The notes under the pieces were generated by a model. That model had not been told where the DNA came from, searched no databases, and saw only the letters and a list, made by a program, of their open reading frames with translations. This document shows positions 5,312 through 9,437 of a stretch of 9,437 bases of DNA, piece by piece; positions within the stretch are counted from its first letter, which is position 1, and every line of letters starts with the position of its first letter. The position numbers and the translations under genes were made by a program. Source of the DNA: an uncultured Ruminococcus sp. (lineage in GTDB: Bacteria; Bacillota; Clostridia; Oscillospirales; CAG-272); contig CACYWX010000100.1 in NCBI GenBank assembly GCA_902778205.1, positions 1 through 9,437 on the forward strand, given 5' to 3'.

Positions 5312-6391
5312 TTATTCGTCTCCGGTCTCCGCCATGGACACCTGTCCGTCCACGCCGGGATCCGGGCGGGTGAGCCTCTCCGGATAGGGGATGCCCAGAT
5401 GCTCGTAGCCCTGCCGGGTCACCATCCGTCCCCGGAGCGTGCGTGCCAGGAATCCGATCTGCAGAAGGTACGGCTCGCACACGTCCTCCAGTGTCACTGC
5501 CTCCTCGCCGATGGTGGCCGCCAGAGCCTCCAGACCCACGGGACCGCCGCCGTAATAGCGGATGATGGTCTCCAGCATCTTCCGGTCGGTGTTGTCCAGC
5601 CCCAGCTCGTCGATCTCCATCATGGCCAGTCCCTCCTGCGCCATGCGGAGGTTGACCCGGCCGTCCCCCATGACCTGGGCGTAGTCCCGGACCCGCTTCA
5701 GCAGGCGGTTGGCGATGCGGGGGGTGCCTCTGGAACGGGACGCGATCTCAAGGGCGGCCTCCTGATCGATGGGCACGTCCAGAATGGCGGCGGACCGCTT
5801 TACGATGGTGGAGAGCTCGTATGGCGTGTACAGCTCCAGCCGCATCTGCACGCCGAACCGGTCCCTGAGAGGCGTGGAAAGCTGACCGGCCCGGGTGGTG
5901 GCGCCGATGAGGGTGAACTTTGAGAGCGGCAGGTGGATGGAGTGCGCGCCGGGACCGGTTCCCACCACGAAATCCAGCGCAAAATCCTCCATGGCGGGAT
6001 AGAGGATCTCCTCGATGGTCCGGGGCAGGCGGTGGATCTCGTCGATGAACAGCACGTCCCCCTCGGAGAGGTTGGTCAGGATGGCGGCCAGATCCCCCTT
6101 CTTGTCGATGGCGGGACCGGCGGTGATCCGCAGATTGACGCCGCGCTCCCGGGCGATGATCATGGAGAGGGTGGTCTTTCCCAGACCGGGCGGGCCGTAG
6201 AACAGCATGTGGTCCAGGGTGTCGCCCCTCAGCTTCGCTGCCCCGATGATGATCTTCAGGTTTTCCTTGGCCTTTTCCTGGCCGATGTATTCGTCCAGCG
6301 TTTTGGGGCGCAGGGCGTTGTCCGTGTCGGAATCCTCCTCCGTGAAGGTGGAGGACATGATGCGGTTTTCAAAGTCGAATTCTTCGTCCAT
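5312..6391 (-). CDS. ruvB: Holliday junction branch migration helicase RuvB
   Basis: RuvB is the hexameric AAA+ motor that, with RuvA, drives branch migration of Holliday junctions in homologous recombination and fork repair. The 359-residue product has Walker A GPPGLGKTT at 66-74 (Lys72) and Walker B VLFIDEIHRL at 113-122 (Asp117, Glu118). GATTRAG (163-169) fits sensor 1 and PLRDRFG (174-180) the arginine finger region. RGTPRIANRLLKRVRD (221-236) is the sensor 2 region, followed by the C-terminal winged-helix domain ending in the conserved RTLRGRMVTRQGYEHLG stretch. It is slightly longer than usual (about 335-345) because of a C-terminal tail after residue 340. The start is ATG at 6389-6391; AGGGAG at 6397-6402 overlaps the ruvA stop, and the gap to ruvA is 10 nt, so the two are co-transcribed and probably coupled. 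Confidence 0.98.
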   Translation of the reverse strand: MDEEFDFENRIMSSTFTEEDSDTDNALRPKTLDEYIGQEKAKENLKIIIGAAKLRGDTLDHMLFYGPPGLGKTTLSMIIARERGVNLRITAGPAIDKKGDLAAILTNLSEGDVLFIDEIHRLPRTIEEILYPAMEDFALDFVVGTGPGAHSIHLPLSKFTLIGATTRAGQLSTPLRDRFGVQMRLELYTPYELSTIVKRSAAILDVPIDQEAALEIASRSRGTPRIANRLLKRVRDYAQVMGDGRVNLRMAQEGLAMMEIDELGLDNTDRKMLETIIRYYGGGPVGLEALAATIGEEAVTLEDVCEPYLLQIGFLARTLRGRMVTRQGYEHLGIPYPERLTRPDPGVDGQVSMAETGDE

Positions 6392-6396
6392 GGGCT

Positions 6397-6402
6397 CTCC
6401 CT
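6397..6402 (-). promoter_or_regulatory. RBS of ruvB overlapping the ruvA stop
   Basis: On the minus strand AGGGAG ends 5 nt before the ruvB ATG. Its first base is the last base of the ruvA TGA stop (6404-6402), a layout consistent with ribosomes passing from ruvA to ruvB. Confidence 0.65.
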
Positions 6403-7067
6403 CAGTTCTTCACAAGATACGACAGGGCGGTGCGGATGATTTCGTCGGCCTCGGCGCCCTCGTCCGCATGCTTCAGGGCGGCGGCGATCTCCGAGCGGGA
6501 ATAGCCCAGGGTGGCGAGGGCTTCCCGGGCGTCGGCCATGGCGGAGGATCCCGCGGCGGCCTTTTTGTCCGGAGCCGGACGGATGAGCTCCTCGTCGGAC
6601 GCTCCCGGGGTAAAGAACTGGGGGAACTGCTTCGGGATCTTGTCCTTCAGCTTCAGCACCACCATGGCGGCGGTCTTTTCTCCCACGCCCGGGGCCTTGG
6701 CGATGGCCTTGGTGTCACCGTTCGCCACGGCGAAGGCCAGCTTTTTCGGCGGCAGAAGGGAGAGGATGGACAGCCCGGCCTTGGGCCCCACTCCGGAGAC
6801 GGACAACAGGAGCCGGTACATGGTCAGCTCCTCCCGGTCGGCGAAGCCGTAGAGGTCCGCCGCGTCCTCCCTGAGGGCCAGATGGGTCCAGATCCGGATC
6901 GGCGGCGTTTCGAGCCTTGTCCCGTCGGGAGCGAAGGCGGGGGCGGGAAGGGAGGCCAGGGTCCGCGCGGTTACCGTGACCCGGAAGCCCACCCCGGCGC
7001 ATTCGATGACCAGGGCGGAGGCGGCCGCGTTGACCTCGAGGATCTGTCCGCATAAGGTTTCAATCAT
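6402..7067 (-). CDS. ruvA: Holliday junction-binding protein RuvA
   Basis: RuvA binds the four-way junction as a tetramer and loads RuvB. The 221-residue product has an N-terminal OB-fold (1-75) with GVGFRV at 25-30. The acidic pin residues Glu67-Asp68 lie in the conserved LREDAADLYGF. Two helix-hairpin-helix motifs follow: SGVGPKAGLSIL (91-102) and PGVGEKTAAMVV (126-137). A flexible acidic/Ala linker (about 150-175) leads to the C-terminal three-helix RuvB-binding domain (about 176-219). Compared with E. coli RuvA, the loop before the acidic-pin strand (about 42-56) is roughly nine residues longer. The start is ATG at 7065-7067, overlapping the end of the upstream membrane protein gene by 8 nt, with AGAGGAAA about 5 nt upstream. 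ruvC is not in the window. Confidence 0.97.
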   Translation of the reverse strand: MIETLCGQILEVNAAASALVIECAGVGFRVTVTARTLASLPAPAFAPDGTRLETPPIRIWTHLALREDAADLYGFADREELTMYRLLLSVSGVGPKAGLSILSLLPPKKLAFAVANGDTKAIAKAPGVGEKTAAMVVLKLKDKIPKQFPQFFTPGASDEELIRPAPDKKAAAGSSAMADAREALATLGYSRSEIAAALKHADEGAEADEIIRTALSYLVKN

Positions 7068-9437
7068 GGCGTTTCCTCTTTCGTTTCATGGGGATGAGGC
7101 CCTCCGTCAGGCATCCGGCCACATACAGGACGGTGCCGGAGACGGTCAGGATCCAGCCGTTTCGGACGCAGGCGGGGCGGTATTCGAGAACCACCTCGTG
7201 CTCTCCGGCGGGGATGCGCAGGGCCAGCAGGGAATCCTTCAGCACGGCGGTCAGGGCCCAGGGACGTCCGTCCACCGTCGCCTGCCAGCCCTCGTCGTAG
7301 GGGATGGTGGTGAAGAGAAGCTCGCGGCCCTCCGGGATCGTGACGTGTCCGTGAAGCTCGTCGTCCCGGTCGGAATACACGGTCATGACGCCGCTCTTCA
7401 GGGAGGACACGGCGGTGCGGAAGGCGTCCTCGTCGAAGTACCAGAAGTACGGGACGCCGGAGCGGATGTAGAGCTCGTCCTTTTTCAGCACCAGGGAGGC
7501 GTTGATGATCTCGCCCGGCTGGAAGCGGCCAAGCTCCCGGATGGAGAAGTCCTCGCCGTCGAAATACTTTCCGATTTTGGAGCCGTTCAGCAGGAGGGAG
7601 GCTTCTCTCGGCCATTTGGAGGGGAAGTAGCAGTAGAGGGAATCCGTGGAGTCGATCTCCAGGGAGAAGATGACGGAAGCGCCGCCGGAGGAGGACTTCT
7701 GATACCCCTTGTGCCCGGTGGCGAAGATCAGGTCGCATCCGGTGTTGTCCGTGCCCATGAGCTCCGCCCGCCGCCAGACCGCCACCTCTTTTCCGGTCAT
7801 GGCGGAGAGCAGCTTGTTCATGTAGCTGAAGGGATCGGTGTAGGTTTCCAGCTCCTCGTCATACTCCGCTGCCGCGTATTTCCCGATGGACGCCGTGTCC
7901 GGGGAGACCGCGTAGGCCAGGGACAGGCACCAGGGATTCTCGTAGACGTCGATGTGGGTGTCGGTGGACCCGATCAGGTCGTACAGATCGTGGATGTAGT
8001 TCATGACGGGCTTGTCGTCGGTCTCGTCCGCCATGACGTATTTGATGCCGAACAGGGCGTCGGTGACGGCGGTCGCTCCGGCGTACATGGACCAATGGGA
8101 CTGGGCCGCGTACCCGAACTGTCCGAGAAGCTCCACGGCTCGGGCGTTCAGGGTGGAGGTGGAGTTGGACATGCCGCGGATGCCCAGGGCGAAGTTATCG
8201 TTTTTCTTCCGGTGCACCAGCTTTTCGGAGCGGAAGAACTCCGGATCGTCGGCGGTCAGGGCCACGGCGGGCTCGTAGGTGGTGATCATCTGCCGGTAGG
8301 ATTTCCGGGTGGAGTAGGACACGTCGTCGTCCAGGGCCAGCATCATGAGGATCCCGTTGGCGGAGGCCTCGAGAACTGCGAAGACGCACAGAACGGCGGC
8401 CGCGGCCTTTTTGCCGTCCCGGAGACGGATCCTTTTTCCTTTGGAACGGACGGGGAGCGTTTCCGGCTCGGTTTTTTTGTCGTCCTCCGGGAGAGGCGCG
8501 GGAGCGGATTCCTCCGGGGCGGGCTCTTCCTCCGGAGCGGATCCCGGTTCCCGGACGATTTCCTCCGGCGCGGCTTCGACGGATGCTTCTCCGGCAGGCG
8601 CATCCGCCGTGATCTCCGTCCCGGACTCCTCCGCGGCGTCCTCGTCAGGATCGGAGGGGACCGCTTCCGGACAGAGCTTCCTTTTCCGGCTCCGGTCCGC
8701 CAGAGGAGGAATCAGGAAGGCGGCCAGCGTCAGGCACAGAAGCTGGGGCCAGACGGACTTGAAGGGAGGGAGATTGTCGTATCCGATTTTCGAGCAGACC
8801 AGCAGAACCGCGCTCCATCCGGCGGCTGAAACGAGGACCGCGCCGCGCTTTACCTCCCGGATCCGGACGAGGGTCTCCGCTGCCATCCAGATCGCCAGAG
8901 CCGTGAACATGTAGGCAAAGCGGGCGTTGAGCCAGTTGGGCCGCTGCATGCCGTGCCAGATGATGTCCAGAGGGCTGAAATTGAAGCTGACGATCAGAAA
9001 CAGCATGACCGCGGCGAATCCGGCCTTTCTCCTCCGGGGCACCCGGGTGAGGAAGAACAGGGGAGCCAGCACCAGGGACACGGTCCCGCAGTAGAGGAAC
9101 GGCATGCCGGTGGGACGCACGGAGTCGTAGGAGCCGAAATACGCCTTGGTCAGGATGTCGAGAAACTCGAAGAGCTGGCGCGGCTTCCAGTTGGGCGTGG
9201 TGAACTCAAGCTTGCCGAAGGACAGGGAATAAAGCGTCGGAAGCAGGATCACCGAGGCCATGGCCGCCGCCGCCGCGGACCAGAGGGCGATGCGGAACAG
9301 GCTCTTCACAAAATGCGCTTCCTCGTCCATGGGATTGCGCTCCTCCGGCGTCAGCATGAAGTACCGGGCGAAGAACCAGACCAGCACGAAGAGGCAGGCC
9401 ATGTAGCCGATGTAGAAATTGGAGGCCAGCGCGTAGG
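7060..9437 (-). CDS. YfhO-family membrane protein, 5' end outside window
   Basis: This is the C-terminal part of a large multi-pass protein of the YfhO (GT-C-like) family; some members are needed for glycosylation of lipoteichoic acid. The frame has no stop up to the window edge, and codons upstream of the ATG at 9402 read YALASNFYIGY, typical of the family, so that ATG is internal. Numbering from it, membrane segments lie near 1-16, 35-56, 101-118, 127-143, 160-177, 186-205, 219-234, 334-358 and 747-767. A large, probably extracellular domain (about 359-746) holds RGMSNSTSTLNA (409-420), FGIKYVMA (451-458) and the C-terminal beta-sandwich signature YDEGWQATVDG (702-712). The tail PMKRKRKRHD is basic and cytoplasmic. 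An unusual acidic Pro/Ala-rich loop spans about 242-318. The stop overlaps the ruvA start by 8 nt. The substrate is unknown. Confidence 0.9.
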   Translation of the reverse strand, partial: YALASNFYIGYMACLFVLVWFFARYFMLTPEERNPMDEEAHFVKSLFRIALWSAAAAAMASVILLPTLYSLSFGKLEFTTPNWKPRQLFEFLDILTKAYFGSYDSVRPTGMPFLYCGTVSLVLAPLFFLTRVPRRRKAGFAAVMLFLIVSFNFSPLDIIWHGMQRPNWLNARFAYMFTALAIWMAAETLVRIREVKRGAVLVSAAGWSAVLLVCSKIGYDNLPPFKSVWPQLLCLTLAAFLIPPLADRSRKRKLCPEAVPSDPDEDAAEESGTEITADAPAGEASVEAAPEEIVREPGSAPEEEPAPEESAPAPLPEDDKKTEPETLPVRSKGKRIRLRDGKKAAAAVLCVFAVLEASANGILMMLALDDDVSYSTRKSYRQMITTYEPAVALTADDPEFFRSEKLVHRKKNDNFALGIRGMSNSTSTLNARAVELLGQFGYAAQSHWSMYAGATAVTDALFGIKYVMADETDDKPVMNYIHDLYDLIGSTDTHIDVYENPWCLSLAYAVSPDTASIGKYAAAEYDEELETYTDPFSYMNKLLSAMTGKEVAVWRRAELMGTDNTGCDLIFATGHKGYQKSSSGGASVIFSLEIDSTDSLYCYFPSKWPREASLLLNGSKIGKYFDGEDFSIRELGRFQPGEIINASLVLKKDELYIRSGVPYFWYFDEDAFRTAVSSLKSGVMTVYSDRDDELHGHVTIPEGRELLFTTIPYDEGWQATVDGRPWALTAVLKDSLLALRIPAGEHEVVLEYRPACVRNGWILTVSGTVLYVAGCLTEGLIPMKRKRKRHD
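8449..8679 (-). other. Low-complexity acidic Pro/Ala-rich insert in the YfhO protein
   Basis: These bases encode about residues 242-318 of the visible protein, a stretch dominated by Glu, Asp, Pro and Ala with almost no aromatic residues. Basic clusters flank it (RSRKRK near 237-242 and KGKRIRLR near 321-328). It lies between two membrane segments. If the large C-terminal domain is outside the cell, topology places this loop in the cytoplasm. Confidence 0.65.

Noticed and set aside
6976..8829. A roughly 600-codon open frame on the plus strand opposite the YfhO-family gene
   Set aside because: Its translation is Gly/Val/Arg-rich without recognisable motifs, while the opposite strand has well-matched YfhO landmarks. 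It is a GC-driven shadow.
9400..9402. ATG as the start of the YfhO-family protein
   Set aside because: The frame remains open to the window edge and the upstream codons read YALASNFYIGY, which fits the interior of the family. The visible ATG has no convincing RBS, so the gene is treated as 5' partial.

Overview
The window reads as chromosomal DNA from a GC-rich Gram-positive anaerobe, most likely a gut Clostridia member (Oscillospirales or Christensenellales type). The evidence is indirect: strong purine-rich ribosome binding sites, near-perfect sigma-A promoters, a lipoprotein with a Pro/Glu-rich linker, a YfhO-family membrane protein, and the family profile of the genes. No rRNA, tRNA, insertion sequence or CRISPR array is visible, and there is no gene-free stretch over 300 bases.

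Layout. Bases 1-122 are a non-coding tail packed with inverted repeats. Bases 123-1245 (minus strand) hold a two-gene unit: a P-loop NTPase of the adenylate kinase/FlaR-like type, overlapping by 14 nt a family 4 (iron-sulfur) uracil-DNA glycosylase. Bases 1246-1335 are a compact divergent control region in which two consensus promoters face each other around one dyad axis at 1299.5. Bases 1336-5219 (plus strand) are a three-gene operon: a PfkB-family sugar kinase, a mannitol-1-phosphate dehydrogenase-like enzyme, and an exported lipoprotein with a GH76-like (alpha-1,6-mannanase family) domain. A hairpin at 5245-5285 with U-tracts on both sides ends this operon and the convergent one. Bases 5312-9437 (minus strand) are a YfhO-family membrane protein (5' end outside the window), then ruvA and ruvB, tightly packed.

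How the genes may work together. The plus-strand operon joins a surface glycan-degrading domain to two cytoplasmic enzymes that could interconvert a hexitol or hexose and a hexose phosphate; the true substrate is not known from sequence. The minus-strand units carry DNA maintenance functions (uracil excision; RuvAB Holliday junction branch migration) beside proteins of other or unknown role. The most unusual signal is the 74-bp symmetric promoter pair at 1263-1336, with a 16-bp near-palindrome filling the spacer of the plus-strand promoter. It looks like a mutually exclusive promoter switch between the sugar operon and the NTPase/UDG unit.
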